Assembly: GCA_903929795.1 (NCBI GenBank)
Contig: CAIYWC010000092.1
Span: 1-64,000 of the forward strand
Length of the DNA: 64,000 nucleotides
DNA from: an uncultured Myxococcales bacterium
Lineage (GTDB): Bacteria; Myxococcota_A; UBA9042
Direction of reading: 5' to 3'
Each line of letters begins with the position of its first letter. Positions within the stretch are counted from its first letter, which is position 1. The notes below the pieces were generated by a model. The model searched no databases. It had not been told where the DNA came from and was given only the letters and a program-made list of their open reading frames with translations. A program made the translations under genes and the position numbers. Shown here piece by piece: positions 24,786 to 33,356 of this stretch.

Positions 24786-25415
24786 ATGTTTTCACGCGAC
24801 ACCCTACACCTGTGGATTCTGGCAGGCGTGTTGGTACTGGCCGCCGTCGGTTTCATGACCGTGCGCAACCTGACCGTTCCGCCTTCTTTCGGCCAGTTCG
24901 GCCATTATCGCGGCGCCGCTCTGCAAACCGCGGCCGACAAGGAGCGCAAGCTGACCACGCGCGGCGACTGCACGGCGTGCCACCAGACGCTCAAGCATGA
25001 GATGGGCAAGAGCCATGAACGCGTGCACTGCATCGAGTGCCATGGTCAGGGCAAAGCCCACATGACGGCCTGCGCGGTGGCCAAGGCCGCTGCCAAGCCG
25101 GGCGAAAACTTGATCTGCGACAAGTCTGGCCTGATGCCGACGAACATTCGCGACATTTGCCTGCACTGCCACCAGCAGATGGTTGGACGTAACCCCAAGC
25201 ACCCGCAGATTATTTTCGAAGAACACATGAAGGACAACGACCCGAAGGATCCCAAGAGCCCGATGGTGTGCATGCAGTGCCATGTGCCGCATGACCCGTC
25301 CCAAGAACCGAGCGATGACGCTGGCGACAAAGATGACGCGGCCAAACCCGCTGACGCAGCGACCCCGACTGCTGCGCCCGCCGCCGCGACGCCCGAGAAT
25401 GGAGGTGACCAATGA
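24786..25415 (+). CDS. Membrane-anchored tetraheme cytochrome c
   Basis: This 209-residue protein has one N-terminal membrane helix (about residues 8-27) followed by a periplasmic domain with four CxxCH motifs at 62-66 (CTACH), 82-86 (CIECH), 125-129 (CLHCH) and 162-166 (CMQCH). The tail is Asp/Ala/Pro-rich. It resembles NrfH/NrfB-like electron-transfer cytochromes. GAGGAG precedes the ATG at 24786, and the stop overlaps the iron-sulfur gene start (ATGA). In an operon with NrfC-like and NrfD-like genes, it probably receives electrons from quinol oxidation and passes them to periplasmic carriers. The sigma-54 promoter at 24717 and the palindromes suggest control by the NtrC-type regulator nearby. 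Confidence 0.9.
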   Translation: MFSRDTLHLWILAGVLVLAAVGFMTVRNLTVPPSFGQFGHYRGAALQTAADKERKLTTRGDCTACHQTLKHEMGKSHERVHCIECHGQGKAHMTACAVAKAAAKPGENLICDKSGLMPTNIRDICLHCHQQMVGRNPKHPQIIFEEHMKDNDPKDPKSPMVCMQCHVPHDPSQEPSDDAGDKDDAAKPADAATPTAAPAAATPENGGDQ

Positions 25416-26266
25416 GCTGCTGCGACAAGAAAGGTCCCAAGGACGCCTGCTGCGAGACCCAGACCCAGCCCAAGGGCTTCATGGACACGGCCGAATCGCG
25501 GCGCGAGTTCATCTGGGACGCGGTCAAGAACTTCACGTTCGGCGCGATGACGCTGACGGCGATTCCGCTCTTCATCGAGAAGGCGGATGCGGAAGAAGTG
25601 CACACCGGCAAGGACGGCAAGGAAGTGAAGGGCCATACGGTGCTCTTTGGCTACCTCGTTGACACGACGAAGTGCATCGGCTGCGGCGGCTGCATGTTGG
25701 CGTGCAAGAAGGAAAACGACGTGCCTGACGGGCAGTTCCGCACGTGGGTTGAGCGCTACGTCTACTACAAGGACGGCTCGGTGCATGTGGACGTGAACAC
25801 GAAGGGCACGTTCGCGTTCACGGAACTGCCGCCCTTGGACGCCAAGGAAGTCGACAAGGCGTTCTTTGTGCCCAAGCTCTGCAACCACTGCGTGGACACG
25901 CCCTGCATCCAGGTGTGCCCCGTCGGCGCTTCCTACAAGACCAAGGAGGGCGTCGTCCTGGTGGACTACGAACAGTGCATCGGCTGCGCCTACTGCGTGC
26001 AGGCGTGCCCGTTTGGCACGCGCTTTATCAACACCAAGACGCAGACCGCCGACAAGTGCACGTGGTGCTACCACCGCATCGAGCACGGCGAGAAACCGGC
26101 TTGCGTCGATGTGTGCCCGACCGGCACGCGCACGTTTGGCGACATCAACGACCCCGAGAGCGAAATCTCCAAGGCGTTGGCGACCAACCGCATTGACGTG
26201 CTGAAGTCCTACCTCGGCACGCGTCCCAAGACCCGCTATATCGGCCTGACCGCGGAGGTGGTGTGA
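25412..26266 (+). CDS. Tat-exported 4x[4Fe-4S] ferredoxin subunit (NrfC/HybA-like)
   Basis: This 284-residue electron-transfer subunit has the twin-arginine signal SRREFI (29-34) before a hydrophobic stretch, then four Cys clusters: CIGCGGCMLAC (88-98), CNHCVDTPCIQVCP, CIGCAYCVQACP and CTWC...CVDVCP. This is the standard arrangement for four [4Fe-4S] clusters in DmsB/NrfC/HybA-type proteins. Unusually, 28 residues precede the twin arginines and hold two CC pairs (residues 3-4 and 13-14). The start overlaps the tetraheme gene (ATGA) and the end overlaps the NrfD-like gene. It should relay electrons between the membrane quinol site and the cytochrome on the periplasmic face. Confidence 0.93.
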   Translation: MSCCDKKGPKDACCETQTQPKGFMDTAESRREFIWDAVKNFTFGAMTLTAIPLFIEKADAEEVHTGKDGKEVKGHTVLFGYLVDTTKCIGCGGCMLACKKENDVPDGQFRTWVERYVYYKDGSVHVDVNTKGTFAFTELPPLDAKEVDKAFFVPKLCNHCVDTPCIQVCPVGASYKTKEGVVLVDYEQCIGCAYCVQACPFGTRFINTKTQTADKCTWCYHRIEHGEKPACVDVCPTGTRTFGDINDPESEISKALATNRIDVLKSYLGTRPKTRYIGLTAEVV

Positions 26267-27429
26267 TGATGCCCCATGCTGGAGAGTTCATTTTTCCCAA
26301 TGACATGAATGGCGTAGCCTGGACTGTCATGATCGTCCTCTACCCCTACATCACAGGCCTCGTCGCCGGCGCGTTCGTTGTCGCGGCGCTCTACCATGTC
26401 TTTGGCCGCAAGGAGTTGGCACCGGTCGCCCGCTTCGCATTGGCCATGTCGTTTTCCTTCTGCGCGTTTGCCACGCTGCCGCTGCTGCTGCACTTGCACC
26501 AACCGCAGCGCGCGTTCTTCATCATGTTCATGCCCAATTTCACTTCGGCAATGGCGGGTTTCGGCTTCATCTACAGCTTCTACCTGACGCTGTTGGCCGT
26601 GGAAATCCTGCTGGTATTTCGCAGTGATATCGTGGAGATGGCGCAAGGCAAAGGCGTCCGCAGCCTGCTCTACAAGGTGCTCTCGCTCGGCGTGCTGCGC
26701 GAGACGGCGAAGTCCAAGCAGATCGACGCCAAGTGGATCCACGCGCTCTCCATCGTCGGCATCCCCGGCGCGTGCATTCTCCACGGCTACGTCGGCTTCA
26801 TCTTTGGCGGCATCAAGGCCAACCCGTGGTGGTCAACGGCGCTCATGCCGGTGATCTTCCTCAGCTCTGCCATCGTCTCGGGCATCGCGATGCTTATCGT
26901 GCTCTACGTGCTCTTCTCCAAGCTGCGCGGCGTGCGCGTGGACGACGAGTGCCTGCGCTCGATGATGAAAACGCTCTGGCTGTTCCTGATCCTCGCGGTC
27001 ACGCTGGAGTCGCTGGAGCTGCTGAACATGGCCTACGAGGAAGGCGCGGAGTGGCACATGCTGTCGCGGCTGGTCACCGAGAAGCTGCGGTTTTCATTTC
27101 TGTATGTCCAGCTGATCATCGGCTCGTCGATCCCGTTTGTGCTCCTGCTCATTGGCTGGATGAAAAAGACCAGCCCGCGCATCCGCGTCACGCTCGGCAC
27201 CATCTCCGGCTTGCTGGTGCTGGTCCAGGTGCTGGCGATGCGCTTCAACGTCGTGATCGGCGGCCAGATGTTGTCCAAGAGCTTTCGCGGCTTTGTCGAC
27301 TACATCCCCGAATGGCAGGGCCGCGAGGGCATTCTGGTCGCCATGGGCGTTTTCACGTTGCCGTTCATCTTGCTGGCGGCGGTTTCGCAGATTCTGCCGG
27401 TATGGAAGATCGACGCGCACGACCATTAG
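26266..27429 (+). CDS. NrfD/PsrC-like integral membrane quinol oxidoreductase subunit
   Basis: This 387-residue protein is almost entirely hydrophobic, with roughly nine or ten transmembrane helices, as in the NrfD/PsrC/HybB family, which binds menaquinol or ubiquinol without heme. GGAGG lies 7 bp before the ATG at 26266, which overlaps the ferredoxin stop (TGATG); a GTG at 26263 and an ATG at 26269 are alternatives. The cytochrome/ferredoxin/NrfD set matches quinol:cytochrome c oxidoreductase modules (Nrf, Qrc, Cbc and alternative complex III type). No catalytic molybdopterin or nitrite-reductase subunit is encoded here, so the acceptor is probably the adjacent multiheme chain. A convergent terminator-like hairpin follows. 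Confidence 0.9.
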   Translation: MMPHAGEFIFPNDMNGVAWTVMIVLYPYITGLVAGAFVVAALYHVFGRKELAPVARFALAMSFSFCAFATLPLLLHLHQPQRAFFIMFMPNFTSAMAGFGFIYSFYLTLLAVEILLVFRSDIVEMAQGKGVRSLLYKVLSLGVLRETAKSKQIDAKWIHALSIVGIPGACILHGYVGFIFGGIKANPWWSTALMPVIFLSSAIVSGIAMLIVLYVLFSKLRGVRVDDECLRSMMKTLWLFLILAVTLESLELLNMAYEEGAEWHMLSRLVTEKLRFSFLYVQLIIGSSIPFVLLLIGWMKKTSPRIRVTLGTISGLLVLVQVLAMRFNVVIGGQMLSKSFRGFVDYIPEWQGREGILVAMGVFTLPFILLAAVSQILPVWKIDAHDH

Positions 27430-27454
27430 CGGCCATCGCGCCACAAACGTGCAC

Positions 27455-27485
27455 CGCCGGGATGAGAGCCCCCCCTCACCCGGCG
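27455..27485 (+). terminator. Probable terminator between convergent genes
   Basis: An 11-bp stem with a single bulge (27455-27466 with 27475-27485) is followed by TTGTGCGTTTT. It lies 25 bp after the NrfD-like stop. The T-tract is imperfect. Confidence 0.5.
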
Positions 27486-27519
27486 TTGTGCGTTTTGGCT
27501 GCTGTCCGAATGCCTGAAG

Positions 27520-28206
27520 CTATGGCTCGAACCGGTAGCCCAGCCCGCGCGCGGTGACAATGTAGCGGGGGTGCGACGGCTCGCGCTCCACGCAGCCGCG
27601 CAGGTGGGTGATCAGGTCGTCCAGCTCCGTCGGCGTCGGGGCGTCGTCATCGCCCCACACTTCTTCCAGGATATTCGCCCGCGTCAGCACCCGCGCCGGA
27701 TTGCGCACCAGGAACTGCACCAGCGCCACTTCCTTGTCCGTCAGCGCGTGCGCCTGGCCGTCGGGCGCGCGCAACATCTTGCGCTCCAGCGACAAAATCG
27801 CTTGGCCGATGTGCACTTCCGGCTCCGGCAGGTGTTCCAGCGTGCCGGACGACCGCCGCAGGTGGGCGCGAACGCGCGCGATCAGCTCGTCCATGTCAAA
27901 CGGCTTGGCCAGATAGTCGTCCGCGCCCCGGTCCAGCGCGTGGACGCGCGTGTCCAGGTCGTCATTCGCCGTCAGCATGATGATCGGCGTCTCCAGCCCC
28001 AGCTTGCGAATTCGCCCGGCGACCTCGATGCCGCTGATGCCCGCCAGGCCGATATCCAGCAGCGCCAGGTCAAATCGCTCCTGCTCCAGCGCGAGCAGCG
28101 CCGACTCGCCGGTCGTGTGCCAGTGGACCTCAAAGCCCTCCTGGCCGAGGTTGACGCGCAACATCGTGCCGACCAAAGGATTGTCTTCTACGAGCAGCAG
28201 ACGCAT
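27520..28206 (-). CDS. OmpR-family response regulator (orphan)
   Basis: This 228-residue regulator has an N-terminal receiver with phosphoacceptor Asp in ALLDIGLAGISG (about residue 52), the conserved Thr in MLTAND and Lys in YLAKPFDM, and a C-terminal winged helix ending in YIVTARGLGYRF. It should bind DNA when phosphorylated. The ATG at 28206 has GGAAG upstream. No histidine kinase gene is adjacent. The neighbour upstream on the same strand is a lipoprotein gene 48 bp away, so the two may be cotranscribed. It is convergent with the NrfD operon. Its targets cannot be read from sequence. Confidence 0.92.
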   Translation of the reverse strand: MRLLLVEDNPLVGTMLRVNLGQEGFEVHWHTTGESALLALEQERFDLALLDIGLAGISGIEVAGRIRKLGLETPIIMLTANDDLDTRVHALDRGADDYLAKPFDMDELIARVRAHLRRSSGTLEHLPEPEVHIGQAILSLERKMLRAPDGQAHALTDKEVALVQFLVRNPARVLTRANILEEVWGDDDAPTPTELDDLITHLRGCVEREPSHPRYIVTARGLGYRFEP

Positions 28207-28254
28207 GCGGTCTTCCGGTGAGCGGGTCAACGAACTGGCGAGCGGGATGAGGCG

Positions 28255-28974
28255 CTATTTGATGGCGGCCGCGGCCTTGAGGTAGGCATCCTGCCACTTC
28301 GCGACGGTCTTCGCCGGGCCCGTGAACTTCAGGTACCACGCCTTGCCGGGCATCGTCACTTCCACGACGAGCATCCGCCAGCCGGCCTTCACCGCGCCCG
28401 CCGGTCCGGTCATCGACGCGGACTTCAGGCCGCCCGCGATCTCGACGATCTTGGTCGGAAATGCGGTGCCGGGCAAATCGCGGATCTGCGCCGCTTCCTG
28501 GCACGGCTTGCCGCCTTCGAGCTCAAACTGCCCGCACCAGCGCTCGACGTTCGCGGTGAGCGGGATATTGGCCGCCAGCGACGAGATCGTCACTTCGCCA
28601 TCTTCCGTGTCGCCGTCTGCCTTGGGCACGCCAAAAACCTTCCACAGCATTGTCCGCGCCGGCTTGGGCTGCCATTCCGCGGGCGTCGCGAACGCCAGAC
28701 CGTCGGTCGACGGCGCGCCGCCGGGCACGGGCGAGGGCGCCATGTCGCCGATGGGCGGGTGGCCTGCGGGCATCGGCTGGGCCGCAGCAGCTGTCACGGC
28801 GCCCGGCAGAGCGGGATGACCGGGCGGCAGCTCCGCGGGCGCGGCAGGCGGCGTCTCCGCAGCGACCGTCGGAACGGCAACCGCGGTCGGCGACTCGTCT
28901 TTCTTGCAGCCAACCGTCAGCGCGGCAACCGCCAGCGTCGCGCCCATCGCAGAGAACATGGCAAATTTCTTCAT
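28255..28974 (-). CDS. Lipoprotein of unknown function
   Basis: This 239-residue lipoprotein has the signal MKKFAMFSAMGATLAVAALTVGC (lipobox Cys23), a Pro/Ala-rich linker of about 80 residues, and a C-terminal globular domain of about 150 residues. The latter starts near FATPAEWQPKPAR and ends with the amphipathic helix AKWQDAYLKAAAAIK. I do not recognise the family. The ATG at 28974 is chosen over an upstream frame extension because it gives a proper lipoprotein signal. The next gene on the strand, an OmpR-type regulator, begins 48 bp after its stop. Confidence 0.75.
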   Translation of the reverse strand: MKKFAMFSAMGATLAVAALTVGCKKDESPTAVAVPTVAAETPPAAPAELPPGHPALPGAVTAAAAQPMPAGHPPIGDMAPSPVPGGAPSTDGLAFATPAEWQPKPARTMLWKVFGVPKADGDTEDGEVTISSLAANIPLTANVERWCGQFELEGGKPCQEAAQIRDLPGTAFPTKIVEIAGGLKSASMTGPAGAVKAGWRMLVVEVTMPGKAWYLKFTGPAKTVAKWQDAYLKAAAAIK

Positions 28975-29315
28975 CGGGTCACTCCAGTCGGTGCGCAGGT
29001 TCACTGCTGCGCGCGGGGCCGTCCGTGCGGCAAATTGGACCGGACATTTACGCCGCGCGGCCGCGAACTGCAACCCCGGATCGCGTATTTTCCAAGCAGT
29101 TCACGCAGCTGGTCGGTCATTCGGAGCGCGGGGGTGCCAGCGGTGACCCACGCCGACCGAATGCGCGCATGACGGCCTCCGGAACCACGGCGTGCGATCG
29201 AAGGTGTGCGCGGGCGCTCCCCGTCCGAAATGCAACAGCTCTGACCGACCGAAACTGATGTTCGTTTTGGGTCAGGATGTATAAGCTGGCGCCGCGACGT
29301 TGTGGGGGACGGGGC
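28975..29315. other. Divergent intergenic region, no gene seen
   Basis: About 340 bp separate two divergent genes. A TATAAG at 29280 could be a -10 element for the gene at 29316, but no convincing -35 lies at the right distance. No repeat, RNA gene or operator-like palindrome stood out. Confidence 0.4.
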
Positions 29316-30509
29316 ATGGACACGCGGAATTCTGGGCTGGCGCTGGCGGTCGACGCGGCGGCGGAAGACGTCATCAGTTTCTTGCGGCAGCTGCCGTTTC
29401 TGCGGTCGCTGCAGGACGTTGAAGTGCTCCTGCTGGCCCGCGTGGCGGAACTCCAGACGTTTGCGGCGGGCGCGGTTGTGTTGCGCGAGGGCCAGGTTTC
29501 GGACGGGCTCTTCCTGGTTTTTCGCGGCAGCGTCGAGGTCATCAAGCACGGGCGCGCGGATCCGGACGACGCCGACGACCCGAGCGACGGCCTGGCGATT
29601 CACCGCATCGCGCGCGGCTCCGTTTTTGGCGAAATGTCGTTTATTGACGGCGATGTGACCTCGGCGACCATCCGCGCGGCTGAGCCGTGCGAGCTGCTGC
29701 GGCTGTCGCACCAGACGCTGGACCGGGTGTCGCAGGAGTCCGGGGTGCCAATCCTCGACCGGCTGAACGGCGCGGTGGCGCAAGCCGTGATCCGCCGGCT
29801 GCGGCTGATCTCGGAGAACCACGTCGCGGCGCTGCAGCGCGAGATCCGCGAGATCCGCCTGCGCCACGAGTTCGAGCGCTTCTTCCTGGCGACGATGGTG
29901 CTGTTTGGCATCGCGAGCCTTGTGCAAAAACTGATTCAGCAGGACACCTCGCCATGGCAGCACATGGCGTTTTCCTGGGGATTCCTGCTGCTTTCCGTCG
30001 CGCCGATGGCCTGGTTCGCGCTGCGCCAGAAGCGGCCGTGGGCGGATTTTGGCGTGACGCTGCGCGGGTGGCGCCGCTCGCTGGCGGAGGGTGTGGGGCT
30101 GACGCTGGCGTTGGTCGGGCTTGCGCTGGCGGTGACCTGGTTCCTGCTGCGTCAGCCCGGCGAGCCGCTGCTGCCCTGGGGGTCGGTGGCGCACTACAAC
30201 CCGCTGCAAAAGCTCGTGTTTTTCCTGGCCTATCCGCTGCACTGCCTGCTGCAGGAGTTCATCGGCCGCGGCGTCATCCAGACCTCGCTCAGGCATTTCA
30301 TGCCGCGCGCGCGCCCGATCGTGCCGGTGCTGCTGACGTCGGCGCTGTTCGGCGTCTACCACCTCTACGTGTCGGTGTCGTTTGCGCTGCTGACCGTCGC
30401 CGTCAGCATGCTTTTTGGCTGGCTGTATGCGCGGCACCGCACGCTGTTGGGCGTCACGGTTCTGCACGCCGCGATCGGCCTGATGAGCGTCGCGCTCGGG
30501 CTCAACTAA
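29316..30509 (+). CDS. cNMP-binding domain fused to CPBP-type membrane protease domain
   Basis: This 397-residue protein fuses two domains. Residues about 20-150 form a Crp-like cyclic-nucleotide-binding domain, with VLREGQVSDGLFLVFRGSVEV and GSVFGEMSFIDG resembling the phosphate-binding cassette. After a charged helix, about eight membrane helices (from about 195) carry a CPBP/CAAX-protease-like signature: QEFIGRG in place of the usual EExxxR, LFGVYHLY in place of FxxxH, and HAAIG. The first catalytic Glu is replaced by Gln, so protease activity is doubtful. GGGGGACGGGG precedes the ATG at 29316. A membrane protein gated by cAMP or a related nucleotide is inferred. The gene stands alone. Confidence 0.82.
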   Translation: MDTRNSGLALAVDAAAEDVISFLRQLPFLRSLQDVEVLLLARVAELQTFAAGAVVLREGQVSDGLFLVFRGSVEVIKHGRADPDDADDPSDGLAIHRIARGSVFGEMSFIDGDVTSATIRAAEPCELLRLSHQTLDRVSQESGVPILDRLNGAVAQAVIRRLRLISENHVAALQREIREIRLRHEFERFFLATMVLFGIASLVQKLIQQDTSPWQHMAFSWGFLLLSVAPMAWFALRQKRPWADFGVTLRGWRRSLAEGVGLTLALVGLALAVTWFLLRQPGEPLLPWGSVAHYNPLQKLVFFLAYPLHCLLQEFIGRGVIQTSLRHFMPRARPIVPVLLTSALFGVYHLYVSVSFALLTVAVSMLFGWLYARHRTLLGVTVLHAAIGLMSVALGLN

Positions 30510-30651
30510 ACATGTTGACCGCTGTCCAACACCAAACCTTCGGGTCAGACCTGTTGCGTTTCGGACTGGATCCGCGCGCGTGTACCTCTGGTGGCACGCC
30601 GCGGATGGAAGCGGCTTGAGCTCGAACTTCGGTCGGAGCGTCTCGTCGGCG

Positions 30652-31830
30652 CTAGGGCTTGAGCGAATGGTAGGTCAGCTGCCCGCTCGCGCGCACGCCG
30701 CCGCCCGATCCCGAATACGTCGCGTAGATGTGGTAGCTCGTGTAGTCGCCCGGCTCATTCTTGGCCGCCTGGTTCACCAGCGTCGTCCAGAAGTGGTAGC
30801 CCTTGCCGTTGTCCTCCGGGTGCAGCACGCTGACCGGCGAGTCCACCTGGCTGGTCGGATAGTACCCAATCGCCGTGCCGAAATCGGTCTGCACCGGCGG
30901 CGGCGTGTCCGTCTTGGCCTGCGCCGGATCGGCCCACCGCAGCTCCAACAGCATGTTCGCGTGCGTGTTCTTGTCAGCCCAGATGCCGCCGTCGATGTCA
31001 TAGGTGTCCAGCTTGAACTGCGTGTTTGACGGGCTCAGCACGCCTTCTTGCGACGCCACGGTGTGATCGCCGTCCAGCACTGCGCCGCCCGAACCAACCA
31101 AACCGAGCAGCGCGTCCTTGATGTCGCCCGGCATGCCCGGCCACGTGCCCGACGCCTTGACCACGCCAACGCCGGAAGTCGCCCACAGGTCGCCGCTCGC
31201 CAGCTGCTGAAGCACCGTCACCGATCCGGTGTAGTGCGCGGCCGTCACCGGTCCCGCCGCCGTGTCCACCGTCTCGGTCTTGCTGACCAGCGTCACCACA
31301 CCGGTCTGTGTGCCAGTCACCGGTTGCGCCGTCGCCGGATCGCCCACCAGCAGCGTACCGGTGCCGGTGATCGACTCCGGCACGTTCACCGCCAGGTTCG
31401 TCTCCAGCTTCACCGGCGGCGTCACCGTCAGCGTCATGTCCGGCGTGCCAGCCGGCAGCCCCAGCGCGTGGTTGTGCACTTCGCCGCCTGCGACGATCAC
31501 CGCCGTGCCATCCTGCTGTGCCCAGAGTTCCAGGTAGTTCGCCGAAGGGTCGTTGTCCATCGTCGGCAGCGTGCCGATCTGCACGCGCGTGTACGTCTGA
31601 CCGCCGATCACCTTGGGGCCCGCCAGCCGCAGCGCCACCGGCGCCGTCGTGCCGTCCGCGTGCTTGATGGTGTACGACCAATGGTCGACGTTGACCGGCG
31701 GGTCATAGACGATGTCCGTGTTGATCTGCGCATCGACGCCGCCACCGCCGCCGCCACCGGATGAACTCGCGCAGCCCAGCGCGCCCACGGCCAATGTCCC
31801 GCACACCCACATCCACTTGCTGCGCTTCAT
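30652..31830 (-). CDS. Surface lipoprotein of unknown function with poly-Gly tether
   Basis: This 392-residue lipoprotein has the signal MKRSKWMWVCGTLAVGALGC, a run of seven glycines as linker, then a beta-rich region of about 350 residues without a motif I recognise. Repeated TGTxTGVV and PVTAAHYTGSVTV segments suggest beta-sandwich structure. The ATG at 31830 has GGGGA 8 bp upstream; an upstream ATG at 31842 is less likely. The gene is convergent with the cNMP/CPBP gene and divergent from glyA. Confidence 0.75.
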   Translation of the reverse strand: MKRSKWMWVCGTLAVGALGCASSSGGGGGGGVDAQINTDIVYDPPVNVDHWSYTIKHADGTTAPVALRLAGPKVIGGQTYTRVQIGTLPTMDNDPSANYLELWAQQDGTAVIVAGGEVHNHALGLPAGTPDMTLTVTPPVKLETNLAVNVPESITGTGTLLVGDPATAQPVTGTQTGVVTLVSKTETVDTAAGPVTAAHYTGSVTVLQQLASGDLWATSGVGVVKASGTWPGMPGDIKDALLGLVGSGGAVLDGDHTVASQEGVLSPSNTQFKLDTYDIDGGIWADKNTHANMLLELRWADPAQAKTDTPPPVQTDFGTAIGYYPTSQVDSPVSVLHPEDNGKGYHFWTTLVNQAAKNEPGDYTSYHIYATYSGSGGGVRASGQLTYHSLKP

Positions 31831-31923
31831 GTTGGTCCCCATTGCGTTTCGGCGCATCCACCGCGCCGCTTGCAAGAATTAAGGCTACGCAATGAGCCGC
31901 CTGTCACGGGCTGGTCATGCCCT

Positions 31924-31952
31924 TTGACGTTCTGCCCGGCGTTTGCCAAAGT
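31924..31952 (+). promoter_or_regulatory. Possible glyA promoter
   Basis: TTGACG (31924-31929) and CAAAGT (31947-31952) are 17 bp apart and lie 33 bp before the glyA ATG. The -35 element is strong and the -10 weak. Confidence 0.4.
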
Positions 31953-31985
31953 CCGCGGTCCGAGCGCTCCGCTCCCGAGGACACC

Positions 31986-33266
31986 ATGAATCCGCTCAAT
32001 GCCCTTGCCGCCCACGATCCGGACCTCCGCCACATGATTGCCGCTGAAGAAGCGCGGCAGTTTTACACCGCCAAGCTGATCCCGTCGGAGAACTATGCGT
32101 CGTCCGCCGTGATGGAGGCGACTGGCACGGTGCTGACGAACAAATACTCGGAAGGCTATGCTTTCAAACGGTATTACGAAGGCCAGCAGTTCATCGACCA
32201 GATCGAATCGCTGGCGATCGAACGCGCCAAGGCGCTGTTTGGCGCGGAGCACGCCAACGTCCAGCCGTATTCGGGCTCGCCGGCGAACCTGGCGGTGTAT
32301 ACCGGGCTGATCCCCAAGGGTGCGGAAAATCAGCGGATTCTTGGTCTCGGTCTGCCGGCTGGCGGCCACTTGACGCACGGCTGGAAGGTCTCGGTCACGA
32401 GCCGCTTTTTTCAGGCTGCGCAGTACGGCGTCGACCCGGTCACGCACCTGCTGGATTTCGTGGCGATTCGCGCGCAGGCGCTGGCGTTCAAGCCGGCGAT
32501 CCTGATCTGCGGCGCGACGGCGTATCCGCGCGTCATCGATTTTGCCCAGTTCGCCGAGATCGCCCATGAAGTTGGCGCGCTGCTTGTGGCGGACATGGCG
32601 CACATCGCCGGCCTTGTGGCGGGCGGCGCGCATCCGAGCCCGGTGCCGTTCGCCGACGCCGTCACCACGACCACGCACAAGACGCTGCGGGGCCCGCGCG
32701 GCGGCATGATCCTGTGCAAAGCGCAGCACGCGGCGGCGATCGACCGCGCGGTGTTCCCCGGGCTGCAGGGCGGGCCGCACAACCACACGACGGCGGGCAT
32801 CGCTGTGGCGCTCAAGGAAGCGGCGACGCCGGAATTTGCCGCTTACGCCCAGCAGATCGTCGCGAACGCGCGCGCGCTGGCGGCCGCGCTGCAGTCGGAA
32901 GGCCTGCCGTTGGCGACCGGCGGCACGGACAACCACCTGATCCTTTTTGACGCGACGGCGCTGGGCGCGACCGGCAAGCAGGCGTCAAAAGCCATGGATC
33001 TCGCGGGTCTGGAAGCCAACTTCAACAGCATCCCGTTTGACACGCGCTCGCCGTTTGACCCGTCGGGCGTGCGGATCGGCACGCCGTCGCTGACGTCCCG
33101 CGGGCTGATGGAAGCCGAGATGGCGCACGTCGGCCGGTGGATCGCGCAGGCGATCCGCGGGCGCGAGGATGCGGGCGTGCTCGCGCGTGTGCGCGGGGAA
33201 GTCTTTGATCTGATGGCGCAGTTTCCGCCGCCGGGCTTTGAGCAGCCTTACCCGCCGCGGCCGTAG
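31986..33266 (+). CDS. glyA: Serine hydroxymethyltransferase
   Basis: This cytoplasmic PLP enzyme interconverts serine plus tetrahydrofolate with glycine plus 5,10-methylene-tetrahydrofolate, the main source of one-carbon units. The 426-residue length is normal. Signatures include IPSENYASSAVMEATGT near the start, GYAFKRYYEGQQ, the PLP-Lys site TTTTHKTLRGPRGG, and the C-terminal RIGTPSLTSRG. The ATG at 31986 is chosen because the protein then begins at the family position; upstream in-frame sequence is not conserved-looking. It is transcribed alone. It fits metabolically with the purine genes (purS-F) and ahcY in this window, but they are not in one operon. Confidence 0.97.
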   Translation: MNPLNALAAHDPDLRHMIAAEEARQFYTAKLIPSENYASSAVMEATGTVLTNKYSEGYAFKRYYEGQQFIDQIESLAIERAKALFGAEHANVQPYSGSPANLAVYTGLIPKGAENQRILGLGLPAGGHLTHGWKVSVTSRFFQAAQYGVDPVTHLLDFVAIRAQALAFKPAILICGATAYPRVIDFAQFAEIAHEVGALLVADMAHIAGLVAGGAHPSPVPFADAVTTTTHKTLRGPRGGMILCKAQHAAAIDRAVFPGLQGGPHNHTTAGIAVALKEAATPEFAAYAQQIVANARALAAALQSEGLPLATGGTDNHLILFDATALGATGKQASKAMDLAGLEANFNSIPFDTRSPFDPSGVRIGTPSLTSRGLMEAEMAHVGRWIAQAIRGREDAGVLARVRGEVFDLMAQFPPPGFEQPYPPRP

Positions 33267-33296
33267 GCGCAGCCCACATTCAACTCGAAGCACGCC

Positions 33297-33325
33297 TTGC
33301 GACTCAAAAGTGCGCCTGCTACATT
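33297..33325 (+). promoter_or_regulatory. Predicted housekeeping promoter
   Basis: TTGCGA (33297-33302) and TACATT (33320-33325) are separated by 17 bp and lie 32 bp before the small gene at 33357. Confidence 0.5.
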
Positions 33326-33356
33326 TGGCGACCAAGCCAAGCATCGAGGCCATTGC

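Noticed and set aside
26266..27429. Nitrite reductase (Nrf) operon
   Set aside because: NrfC- and NrfD-like subunits are present, but no pentaheme NrfA with a CxxCK site is encoded anywhere in the window.
31831..31985. Glycine or folate-type riboswitch upstream of glyA
   Set aside because: The leader after the candidate promoter is under 40 nt, too short for these riboswitches, and no conserved core was recognised.
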